Shown here one piece after another: positions 33,668 through 40,558 of a DNA stretch of 40,558 nt. The stretch is from assembly GCF_001612685.1 (NCBI RefSeq), contig NZ_BDAY01000103.1:1-40558 (forward strand), given 5' to 3'. The DNA comes from Nocardia altamirensis NBRC 108246. Lineage in GTDB: Bacteria; Actinomycetota; Actinomycetes; Mycobacteriales; Mycobacteriaceae. Numbering within the stretch: the stretch's first letter is position 1; each line of letters begins with the position of its first letter. The translations under genes were made by a program, and so were the position numbers. The notes under the pieces are model-generated. The model searched no databases, had not been told where the DNA came from, and worked only from the letters and a program-made list of their open reading frames with translations.

Positions 33668-35767
33668 ATGGGGATGCGAACACGTGCGCTGATCGTGCTC
33701 GGGCTGTGGGTGGCCGCGCTGGTTGCGCTGGCACCGCTGGCCGGGCGGTTCGACGGGGTGAAGACCGATCGCGCGACCGACTACCTACCGGCGTCGGCGC
33801 AGTCGACGGCGGCGGCCGAACTGGAATCGACACTGCCCGGCGGTACCACGAACCTGTTCGTGCTGGCCTACTTCCGGGCAGCAGGCCTCACCGCCGAGGA
33901 TCGCGCCGCTGCGGCACAGCACTATTCGACCGTGCGCGCCGAGTACGCGCCCGGCACCGAGCAGGCGCAAGACCAACCGGCTGTTGCCCGCGACAACACC
34001 GCGTTGCTGTACACGCTGACGGTGGACGAAAGCCGCGGCGAGAGCTCGAAATACATCAAGGACCTGCGCGCCGCGGTCGCGAATCACCCAGCGGGGCTGA
34101 GCGTTCAGGTCACCGGACCCGCCGCGTTGCAGGCCGATTTCGACAGCACCTTCGACGGCGTCGACACCAGGTTGCTTCTGGTGACGGTGCTTGTTGTCGC
34201 GGTGATCCTGCTGCTCACCTACCGCAGTCCGCTGCTGTGGCTGGTGCCGCTGATCTCGGTCGCGATGGCGAATGTGGCCGCGATGGCGGCGGTGTACGGC
34301 CTCGCGACGCTGTTCGACCTCACCGTCAGCGAGGAAAGCGCCGCGGTACTCACCATTCTCGTCTTCGGCGTCGGCACCGACTACGCCATGCTGATCGTGG
34401 CGCGCTACCGCGAAGAGCTGCGCAAGCACGCCGAACCGGGGGCGGCCATGGGCGCGGCGCTGCGGCAGGCGGCACCCGCGATCGTCGCCTCCGCGGCGAC
34501 CGTGACCGCCGGCTTGCTGTGTCTGCTCGTCGCCGACATGAACAGCACAGCGGGCCTCGGGCCGGTCGGCGCGGCGGGCATCCTCTGCACGCTCGCGGTC
34601 ATGCTGACCGTCTTTCCCGCGCTGCTGGTGCTGTGCGGGCGGTGGGTCTTCTGGCCGCGGATTCCGCGGGTGCACGCGACGGAAGTGCCGCAGTCCGTTG
34701 GCCTGTGGGATCGCGTCGGCACGAGCATCGCGGGCCGCCCCGCCGTCGCGGCGGCCTGCGCGACCGGTGTGCTCGCCGTGCTCGCGCTCGGGCTGCTCGG
34801 CAACACCGGGCCGCTCGCCCAAGTCGACCGGTTCATCACCACGCCGGAATCGGTTGCCGGGCAGCAACGTATCGTCGAGCACTTCCCCGAGCGCGGCGGA
34901 CTACCGCTGACGGTGCTGGCGCGCAGCGAGTTCCGCGCCGACGCGCTGCGGGTGGTCCGCGCCGACCCCGGCATCGGGTTCGCCGAAGAGGGCAGAGTCG
35001 GGCCGGAGTACACCGAGATCTCGGCGATCCCCAGGGATGTGCCGGACTCGCCCGGCGAGTACGCCACCATCGAACGACTGCGCGGCGCACTGTCGACCGT
35101 CGGCACCGGCACGGTGGTCGGCGGGCCGAGTGCCGCGAACCTCGACACCGACCGTGCCGCCACCCACGACCAGCGGCTGGTGCTGCCGTTGGTGCTGCTC
35201 GTGGTGACGGTGGTGCTCGGCCTGCTGCTCCGGTCGATCGTCGCACCGATCGGACTGGTGCTGACCGTGCTGCTCTCGTTCGGATCGGCGCTCGGGGCAA
35301 GCGTTTTCGTGTTCGAGCACCTGTTCGGGTTCCACGGGCTCGACTCGACGGTGATCGTGATGTCGTTCCTGTTCCTCGTCGCACTCGGCGTCGACTACAA
35401 CATCTTCCTGATGAGCCGGGCCCGGGAGGAGGCCCTGCGGCACGGAACCAGACTCGGCATGCTGCGCAGCCTCTCGGTGACCGGCGGGGTGATCACCTCG
35501 GCGGGCGTGGTGCTGGCCGCGACCTTCGCGGTGCTCATGACGCTGCCCCTGGTCGCGCTGGCGCAGGTCGGTTTCACGGTGGCGTTCGGCGTGCTGCTCG
35601 ACACCATGCTGGTGCGCTCGGTGCTGGTGCCCGCGCTGACCATGCTGGCGGGCGACCGCGTCTGGTGGCCGTCGAAAATGGCACTCCGCCGGGATGATTC
35701 AACCCCGAGCCATCCCGGCGGAGATCTGGATCCACTACCGCGCGTCGATACGTCCGTCGCGCCTTAG
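33668..35767 (+). CDS. MMPL/RND-family membrane transporter
   Basis: This 699-residue protein has two repeats of six helices, each after a large extracytoplasmic loop, as in MMPL exporters. The paired proton-relay motifs are visible: FGVGTDYAMLIVARYREELR in the first half and ALGVDYNIFLMSRAREEALR in the second. The ATG at 33668 has GAGGGAG 5 bases upstream. MMPL proteins export lipids or hydrophobic compounds using the proton gradient; this one is at the short end of the family and lacks the long C-terminal tail of MmpL3. It is probably controlled by the divergent NarL-type two-component system. The cargo is unknown. Confidence 0.93.
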   Translation: MGMRTRALIVLGLWVAALVALAPLAGRFDGVKTDRATDYLPASAQSTAAAELESTLPGGTTNLFVLAYFRAAGLTAEDRAAAAQHYSTVRAEYAPGTEQAQDQPAVARDNTALLYTLTVDESRGESSKYIKDLRAAVANHPAGLSVQVTGPAALQADFDSTFDGVDTRLLLVTVLVVAVILLLTYRSPLLWLVPLISVAMANVAAMAAVYGLATLFDLTVSEESAAVLTILVFGVGTDYAMLIVARYREELRKHAEPGAAMGAALRQAAPAIVASAATVTAGLLCLLVADMNSTAGLGPVGAAGILCTLAVMLTVFPALLVLCGRWVFWPRIPRVHATEVPQSVGLWDRVGTSIAGRPAVAAACATGVLAVLALGLLGNTGPLAQVDRFITTPESVAGQQRIVEHFPERGGLPLTVLARSEFRADALRVVRADPGIGFAEEGRVGPEYTEISAIPRDVPDSPGEYATIERLRGALSTVGTGTVVGGPSAANLDTDRAATHDQRLVLPLVLLVVTVVLGLLLRSIVAPIGLVLTVLLSFGSALGASVFVFEHLFGFHGLDSTVIVMSFLFLVALGVDYNIFLMSRAREEALRHGTRLGMLRSLSVTGGVITSAGVVLAATFAVLMTLPLVALAQVGFTVAFGVLLDTMLVRSVLVPALTMLAGDRVWWPSKMALRRDDSTPSHPGGDLDPLPRVDTSVAP

Positions 35768-35798
35768 GCGCGAAGCAGGCGGAGTGGGTGCACACAGC

Positions 35799-35825
35799 GG
35801 GCCGCGCCTCGATGGGGCGCGGCCC
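35799..35825. terminator. Bidirectional terminator between MMPL and phzF-like genes
   Basis: GGGCCGCGCC (35799-35808) and GGCGCGGCCC (35816-35825) form a perfect 10-bp GC stem with a 7-base loop, between the stops of two convergent genes. No T-run follows on the plus strand. Confidence 0.7.
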
Positions 35826-35827
35826 GA

Positions 35828-36646
35828 TCAATCAGGGAGTTGGACAACACCATCCAGGTAGCGCCTGCACCGGCCGACGAGCAGCACCCGATCGCCGGCG
35901 AGTTCGCACCGCATCGCGCCGCCGCGCCGAGAGAGCTGGCGGGCGGTGAGCTCGGTCCTGCCGAACTCATCGGCCCACAGCGGAACCAGTTGGGCGTGTG
36001 CCGATCCGGTGACCGGATCCTCGGGGACACCGAGGCCCGGTGCGAAGAAGCGGGAGACGAAATCGGCGGACTCGCCGCGCGCGGTGACGATCACGCCGCG
36101 CGGCAACGGGGGGAAGGCGGTGAAAATCGGTGCCGCGGCCCGGACTTCCTGCTCGGTGGCCACGACGATGACCTCGTCGGTGCCGGTGAAGGCGCGCACC
36201 GGCTGCACGCCGAGCGCGGCGAGCAGCACGATGTCCGGCGTCGCCTCGGTCGAGGGCACGGCGGGCAGGTCGAGCACGAATTCGTCGTCGTCGGTGCGGT
36301 CGACGTGCAGCCAGCCGCTGCGGGTGAAGAAGCTGACCCGATCCGCGCCGGGGTGCATGTCCTCCAAAATCTGTGCGGCACTGGCCACCGTGGCGTGCCC
36401 GCACATGTCCACCTCGGCCAGCGGGGTGAACCAGCGCAGGTGGAACGCGGGCCATGCACCGGGAGGCGCACCGGCCTCTCTGGGTAATTCCGCAGTGTAG
36501 AAGGCGGTTTCGGCGAGGTTGTTCTCCTCGGCCAGGTGTTGCAGCAACGAATCCGGGAGCCATGACGGGAGCGGCATCACCGCGGCTGGGTTGCCCGAGA
36601 ACGGTGCGTCGGCAAACGCGTCGATCTGGTGCAGCAGTACCTCCAT
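35828..36646 (-). CDS. PhzF-family isomerase/epimerase
   Basis: This 272-residue protein has the PhzF fold markers: IDAFADAPFSGNPAAVMPLPSWLPD, the catalytic-glutamate region AEENNLAETAFYT, HLRWFTPLAEVDMCGHATVASA and, near the C-terminus, GVPEDPVTGSAHAQLVPLWAD. PhzF enzymes are cofactor-free isomerases of the diaminopimelate epimerase fold; most members outside phenazine clusters have unknown substrates, and no phenazine genes are seen here. ATG 36646 is chosen by family alignment; a TACCTT hexamer lies 8 bases upstream, so the message may be leaderless. It lies 76 bp downstream of the P-type ATPase gene on the same strand. Confidence 0.9.
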   Translation of the reverse strand: MEVLLHQIDAFADAPFSGNPAAVMPLPSWLPDSLLQHLAEENNLAETAFYTAELPREAGAPPGAWPAFHLRWFTPLAEVDMCGHATVASAAQILEDMHPGADRVSFFTRSGWLHVDRTDDDEFVLDLPAVPSTEATPDIVLLAALGVQPVRAFTGTDEVIVVATEQEVRAAAPIFTAFPPLPRGVIVTARGESADFVSRFFAPGLGVPEDPVTGSAHAQLVPLWADEFGRTELTARQLSRRGGAMRCELAGDRVLLVGRCRRYLDGVVQLPD

Positions 36647-36722
36647 AATCGGAGAAGGTACTCCAACACTGAATAATCGCCCCGCACAAGGGTTCTCGCG
36701 GCGCGCCGGGTCAGATGTCCAG

Positions 36723-39149
36723 TTAGTCGGATTCGCCCCGATTCGGGGTCGGGAACAGTTGCCCCTTGTCACCGAGCAACACCGCGCTGATCCACCATGC
36801 GACCTCGACCAGCACGATTCCGACGGCGCCACAAATGAATGCCGCCGTGGTGAGCCCGACATTGGACGGATCGAGTTTGAAGAATTCGCGGGTGAACGGG
36901 ACCGTGAACAAGATCACGTACGCGCCCACCGATGTCGCGATGAGCACCACCTTCCACCACACGTACGGGCGAGCAACGATGGCAAGCACCCATACCGCGA
37001 TCATGATCAACGTGATCAGCGCGGTGGTGCCCGCCTGTTCCTTCTGCTGCTGCGTCGCCTCCGGGCCCGCATAGGCGATCAGGTAGGCCACGAAGGTGGC
37101 GACACCGATCACCACACCCGACGGAATCGCCAAACGCATGACGCGCCGGACGAATCCGCTGCGGGCACGCTCGTTGTTAGGGGCCAGCGAGAGGACGAAA
37201 GCCGGGATGCCGATGGTGAACCAGGCGGCGATCGTGACATGCCGCGGCAGGAACGGATACCCGATCGGGTCGTAGCCGAAGATCTGCGACCCGACACCGG
37301 CGATACCGATCAGGAAGGCCAGCAACACCGAGTAGACGGTCTTCGTGAGGAACAGGTTCGAGACCCGCTCGATATTGCCGATCACCCTGCGGCCCTCGCC
37401 GACCACATACGGCAGGGTCGCGAACTTGTTGTCCAGCAGCACGATCTGGGCCACCGCGCGGGTCGCCGGGCTGCCAGCGCCCATCGCGACGCCGATATCG
37501 GCATCCTTCAGCGCGAGCACGTCGTTCACGCCGTCGCCGGTCATCGCGACGGTGTGGCCGCGCGACTGCAACGCGGCGACCATCGCGCGCTTCTGGTCGG
37601 GACGCACCCGGCCGAAGGTGGTCTCGCGGTCGAGCACGTCGGCGAGTTGCTCACGGTCGTCCGGCAATTCGCGCGCGTCGACCGCGTGCTCGCCGCCGGT
37701 GAGGTCGAGCGAGGACGCGACAGCGCCCACCGAGACCGCGTTGTCGCCGGAGATCACCTTGATCGAGACGTTCTGGCTGGCAAAGTATTCGAGGGTTTCC
37801 TTCGCATCCGGCCGGACCCGCTGCTCCAACACCACCAGCGCGGCAGGACGCACCGTGCCAGGCGCGTCCGCGGCGTCGACCGGACGATCGCTGCGGGCAA
37901 GCAACAGGATGCGCAGGCCCGAGGAGCCGAGTTGCTCTGCCACCCTTGCGTCCTCGGAGGACGGGTCGAGCAGCACATCGGGGGCGCCGAGCAGCCAGTC
38001 GCCGTGCTCGCCGTAGGAGCAGCCGCTCCACTTCTTCGCCGAGGAGAACGGTGCGACCGCCGTCTGCTGCCAGCCGGGACCGTCCGGCAGCGCCTCCGCG
38101 ATCGCCTGCACGCTCGCGTTCGGGCGCGGATCGTCGGCCGCCAACGCCGCAAGCGCCTGCCGAACATCGTTGTCGGCGAAGGAATCCAACGTCGTGATAT
38201 CGGAAAGGCGCATGCCGTTCTCGGTGAGCGTGCCCGTCTTGTCCGCGCACACCACGTCGACGCGCGCCAAACCCTCGATCGCGGGCAACTCCTGCACCAG
38301 GCACTTGCGCCTGCCGAGGCGAACCACGCCGACCGCGAACGCCACCGAGGTCATCAGCACCAGGCCCTCGGGCACCATCGGCACCAGCGCAGCGACCATG
38401 CCGGTCACCGCGGGCCGCCACGACTCCTTGCTGGAGACCAGCTGGTTGTAGATGCTCAGTGCGCCCGCCGGAATCAGCAGGTAGGTGATCACCTTCAAGA
38501 TCGTGTCGATGCCGCTGCGCAGCTCCGACTTCACCAGGGTGAACTTGCTCGCCTCGTCGGCGAGCTTGGCCGCGTAAGCGTCCTTGCCGACCTTGGTTGC
38601 GCGGTACGCGCCGCTGCCGGAGACCACGTAGCTGCCCGACATCACCGGTGCGCCGACCTGCTTGTCGATCGGATCGGCCTCGCCGGTGAGCAGCGACTCG
38701 TCGATCTCGAGCAGCGCCGACTCCTCGACCTCGCCGTCGACCACGATCTGGTCGCCGGGACCGAGCTCGATCAGATCGTCGAGCACCACCTCGCGCGGGG
38801 CCAGCTCCACCGCCTTGCCGTCGCGGCGCACGGTCGGCTTGGCCTGGCTGACGATCGCCAGCTGGTCGAGGGTGCGCTTGGCGCGGATCTCCTGAATGAT
38901 GCCGACCGCGCTGTTGGCGACGATCAGCAGGCCGAACATGCCGTCGATGATCGATCCGGTGGCAAGCACCAGAATGAACAGCACGCCGAGGATGGCGTTG
39001 ATCCTGGTGAAGACGTTGGCGCGGATGATGTCGCGCACCGAGCGACTCGCCCGATCCGGTACATCATTGGTGAGCCCGTCGCGGCGACGTTGCTCGACCT
39101 CCGACGCCGAGAGTCCGGTAGCGCGCGATGCCTGCACGGTTGTCGACAT
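36723..39149 (-). CDS. P-type cation-transporting ATPase, CtpE-like
   Basis: This is an 808-residue P-type ATPase. The actuator domain has DESLLTGEADP, the helix-4 motif is MVPEGLVLMTS, the phosphorylation site is CADKTGTLTENG (D303), and the hinge is MTGDGVNDVLALKDADIGVAMGAGS. About ten membrane helices are spread across the protein. The PEGL motif and overall sequence resemble mycobacterial CtpE, reported as a calcium importer and needed for envelope integrity. ATG 39149 is preferred: TAGCCT (39157-39162, minus strand) is 7 bases upstream, giving leaderless mRNA. It is divergent from a RarD-like permease. The ion specificity is inferred, not proven. Confidence 0.92.
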   Translation of the reverse strand: MSTTVQASRATGLSASEVEQRRRDGLTNDVPDRASRSVRDIIRANVFTRINAILGVLFILVLATGSIIDGMFGLLIVANSAVGIIQEIRAKRTLDQLAIVSQAKPTVRRDGKAVELAPREVVLDDLIELGPGDQIVVDGEVEESALLEIDESLLTGEADPIDKQVGAPVMSGSYVVSGSGAYRATKVGKDAYAAKLADEASKFTLVKSELRSGIDTILKVITYLLIPAGALSIYNQLVSSKESWRPAVTGMVAALVPMVPEGLVLMTSVAFAVGVVRLGRRKCLVQELPAIEGLARVDVVCADKTGTLTENGMRLSDITTLDSFADNDVRQALAALAADDPRPNASVQAIAEALPDGPGWQQTAVAPFSSAKKWSGCSYGEHGDWLLGAPDVLLDPSSEDARVAEQLGSSGLRILLLARSDRPVDAADAPGTVRPAALVVLEQRVRPDAKETLEYFASQNVSIKVISGDNAVSVGAVASSLDLTGGEHAVDARELPDDREQLADVLDRETTFGRVRPDQKRAMVAALQSRGHTVAMTGDGVNDVLALKDADIGVAMGAGSPATRAVAQIVLLDNKFATLPYVVGEGRRVIGNIERVSNLFLTKTVYSVLLAFLIGIAGVGSQIFGYDPIGYPFLPRHVTIAAWFTIGIPAFVLSLAPNNERARSGFVRRVMRLAIPSGVVIGVATFVAYLIAYAGPEATQQQKEQAGTTALITLIMIAVWVLAIVARPYVWWKVVLIATSVGAYVILFTVPFTREFFKLDPSNVGLTTAAFICGAVGIVLVEVAWWISAVLLGDKGQLFPTPNRGESD

Positions 39150-39184
39150 GACCGCAAGGCTACGTGAGAAGTAGCGTCGCAAGC
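39150..39184. promoter_or_regulatory. Face-to-face leaderless promoters for ctpE-like and rarD-like genes
   Basis: On the minus strand, TAGCCT (39157-39162) is followed by 7 bases and the ATPase ATG (39149). On the plus strand, TAGCGT (39172-39177) is followed by 7 bases and GTG (39185). The two -10 elements are 9 bp apart, so each promoter's upstream region overlaps the other's start, and the two cannot be occupied at the same time. Confidence 0.6.
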
Positions 39185-40090
39185 GTGCAGCGAAGCAGGT
39201 CTATCCCGGGTGTTGCGTTCGGTACCAGCGCCTTTTTTCTCTGGGGTTTGTTCCCCGCGTTCTTCGGGTTGCTGGCGTTCGCCAGCGCCGCCGAGGTGGT
39301 GGCGCAGCGGATCCTCTGGACGCTGGTTGTGGTGCTCGCGGTGCTTGCGGTGCGCGGGCGGATCAAGGAACTGCGCGGGATCAGCGCACGGATCTGGCGG
39401 CTCGCCGCGGTGGCGTCGGCCGCGATCGCGATCAACTGGGGTGTGTACGTGTACGGCGTCACCTCCGGGCACGTGGTGGAGTGCGCACTGGGGTACTTCA
39501 TCAACCCGCTGGTCACCGTCGCGTTCGGGGTGGTGGTGTTCCGCGAGCGGTTGGCCGGTCCCCAGTGGGTCGCGCTCGGCCTCGGCGCCACCGCGGTCGT
39601 CGTACTCACCGTCGACTACGGCAGACCACCGGTCATCGCACTCGTGCTTGCCTGCTCATTCGCCACCTACGGCCTGGTGAAGAAGGTGATCCCGCTCGAC
39701 GCGCTGCGCGGCATCGCCGCCGAGGGCATCGTCGCCGCACCTTTCGCGCTCGTGTTCGCGGTGGTGCTCGCGATCACGGGGCGCAGCGAATTCGCCTCCA
39801 GCGCAGGACATGCCGCCCTGATGATGGCCACCGGCCCGGTCACCCTTGTCCCGCTGCTGCTGTTCGCCGTTGCCGCCCAACGCGTCCCGCTGTCCACCAT
39901 GGGCCTGCTCCAATACCTCACGCCCGCACTACAAATGGCCTGGGGCGTCGCCATAGCCCACGAACCCATGCCCCCGTCGCGCTGGGCAGGCTTCGCCCTC
40001 ATCTGGGCCGCACTCGCCCTCTTCACCACCCACGCCCTCCTCCGCGCCCGCCGCAACGCCCGCACCGCCAAGACCACCGCCCCCTCCTGA
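39185..40090 (+). CDS. RarD/EamA-family permease
   Basis: This 301-residue protein has ten helices in two EamA halves. The opening PGVAFGTSAFFLWGLFPAFFGLL and the segments INWGVYVYGVTSGHVVECALGYFINPLVTVAFGVVVFRERL and STMGLLQYLTPALQMAWGVAIAHEPM are characteristic of RarD, a branch of drug/metabolite transporters named from a chloramphenicol-sensitivity locus but of uncertain substrate. GTG 39185 is chosen because TAGCGT lies 7 bases upstream and the N-terminus then matches family length; GTG 39164 is in frame but precedes the -10 element. Divergent from the CtpE-like ATPase. Confidence 0.88.
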   Translation: MQRSRSIPGVAFGTSAFFLWGLFPAFFGLLAFASAAEVVAQRILWTLVVVLAVLAVRGRIKELRGISARIWRLAAVASAAIAINWGVYVYGVTSGHVVECALGYFINPLVTVAFGVVVFRERLAGPQWVALGLGATAVVVLTVDYGRPPVIALVLACSFATYGLVKKVIPLDALRGIAAEGIVAAPFALVFAVVLAITGRSEFASSAGHAALMMATGPVTLVPLLLFAVAAQRVPLSTMGLLQYLTPALQMAWGVAIAHEPMPPSRWAGFALIWAALALFTTHALLRARRNARTAKTTAPS

Positions 40091-40154
40091 CCCGCGCCCC
40101 ACGACCTGCCTTCCGCGCTACGCAGACTCCCAACCCGCCATTCACCGCAGCCAC

Positions 40155-40235
40155 GTCCCACTCGGCGAGATGCGCTCTTACGAGTGGGACATGGTGGAGG
40201 CGACACGCCGCAAACGCCTCCACCATGTACCACTC
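40155..40235. repeat. Overlapping alternative hairpins (inverted-repeat element)
   Basis: Two hairpins compete for the same bases. GTCCCACTCG (40155-40164) pairs perfectly with CGAGTGGGAC (40181-40190). CATGGTGGAGGCG (40190-40202) pairs perfectly with CGCCTCCACCATG (40215-40227), and the stem extends outward, after a 2-base mismatch, through GAGTGG (40182-40187) with CCACTC (40230-40235). Base 40190 and GAGTGG are used in both, so only one full fold is possible. A partial further copy (GGGACATGGCTGC) starts at 40258. The ends resemble those of 7734-7790. It may be a dispersed small repeat, a terminator after the RarD-like gene, or an RNA switch. Confidence 0.7.
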
Positions 40236-40316
40236 ACAAACCTCTACCCGTGCGAACGGGACATGGCTGCACCAACTCTCGCGCCAGAACCCCTCTGAGA
40301 CGGCAAGCCCCGCATC

Positions 40317-40436
40317 GGCGTGAGAGAAGTGGTTGCCGGGCTTCGTTGGCGTGAGAGAAATGGTTGCTGAACCTGATTGGCGTGAGAGAAGGGGTTGCGA
40401 CGCGCGTCGCGACACGCACCATTTCTCTCACGCCAA
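40317..40436. repeat. 31-bp-period tandem repeat array with an inverted fourth copy
   Basis: Three direct copies of a 20-bp unit, GGCGTGAGAGAA-NN-GGTTGC, start at 40317, 40348 and 40379, exactly 31 bp apart, with unrelated 11-bp spacers. An inverted fourth copy (complement of GGCGTGAGAGAAATGGTGC) is at 40416-40434. Copies 3 and 4 flank the perfect 14-bp palindrome GCGACGCGCGTCGC (40397-40410), so 40377-40436 can form a large hairpin. The period is not a multiple of three, so this is not a protein repeat. About three helical turns between copies places them on one face of the DNA, as in protein-binding arrays (inference). Confidence 0.8.
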
Positions 40437-40558
40437 CTTTCTCAAGATCACTTCCCGGAAGATCTTTGAACCAGACCACAGCCAAGTGACCCGGCTGGAA
40501 CCAGAGAACCCATGACTGACTGCGGGGTACACCGAAATCCGCCCCTTGAACTGGGGAA
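40437..40558. other. Non-coding tail without recognised feature
   Basis: No convincing gene start or hairpin is seen here. An ATG at 40512 is followed by TGA (ATGACTGA...), so it opens no useful frame. The stretch is less GC-rich than its surroundings and runs to the window edge; it may be the upstream region of a gene outside the window. Confidence 0.4.

Noticed and set aside
33668..35767. Phenazine or mycolate-type export locus (MMPL next to phzF-like)
   Set aside because: The two genes are convergent and separated by a terminator; no other phenazine or lipid-synthesis gene is nearby.
40317..40398. CRISPR array
   Set aside because: Units are 20 bp with 11-bp spacers, only three direct copies, one inverted copy and no cas genes; spacers are far too short for CRISPR.
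40234..40485. Minus-strand ORF with repeated FSHAN-like residues
   Set aside because: The apparent protein repeat comes from the DNA repeat; the 31-bp period breaks the frame between copies, so a repeated protein is unlikely.

Overview
The window is a gene-dense, high-G+C stretch from an actinomycete of the Mycobacteriales, most likely Nocardia or a close relative. That rests on a 1182-residue DnaE1-type replicative polymerase, a CtpE-like P-type ATPase, an lspA-rluD pair near dnaE1 (the same genes lie near each other in Mycobacterium tuberculosis), many GTG/TTG starts, and frequent leaderless promoters (TANNNT, 6-8 bases, then ATG/GTG). Genus is inference; no rRNA or tRNA gene is visible.

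Layout. 1-750: a minus-strand MazF-like toxin and its antitoxin, with a promoter packed with GATG/CATC palindromes. 785-2631: a TetR regulator and a Cmx/CmrA-like MFS drug exporter that share a 22-bp operator. 2692-6240: dnaE1 on the minus strand. 6490-15003: a carbon-acid uptake region, with a LytS/LytTR two-component system, two tandem DUF485-SSS (ActP/MctC-type) symporter modules and acetyl-CoA synthetase. 15016-16136: a secreted esterase flanked by two copies of the same hairpin. 16168-21229: a lipoprotein hydrolase and flavin reductase operon, divergent from a large SARP/AfsR-like regulator.

21433-23137: a compact cell-envelope redox cassette (anchored secreted protein, five-helix membrane protein with helix histidines, Tat/lipoprotein Rieske protein). 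23142-25342: a VOC protein and two lipoproteins on the minus strand. 25448-30061: lspA, rluD and a membrane protein, then a DUF969-DUF979-pcp cassette for pyroglutamate release and transport. 30088-31629: an alpha/beta hydrolase and an HTH regulator, divergent over a palindromic operator. 31702-35767: a NarL-type two-component system divergent from an MMPL exporter, with a 28-bp near-perfect palindrome between them. 35828-40090: phzF-like, ctpE-like and rarD-like genes; the last two start from face-to-face leaderless promoters. 40091-40558 has no gene but holds nested inverted repeats and a 31-bp-period tandem repeat.

The most promising items for follow-up are the 40.1-40.5 kb repeat array, the Rieske/membrane redox cassette, the LytSR-linked double symporter locus with its leaderless 13-codon upstream ORF, and several well-defined operators. 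All functional calls come from reading the translated sequence and remembered family features; no database search was run.
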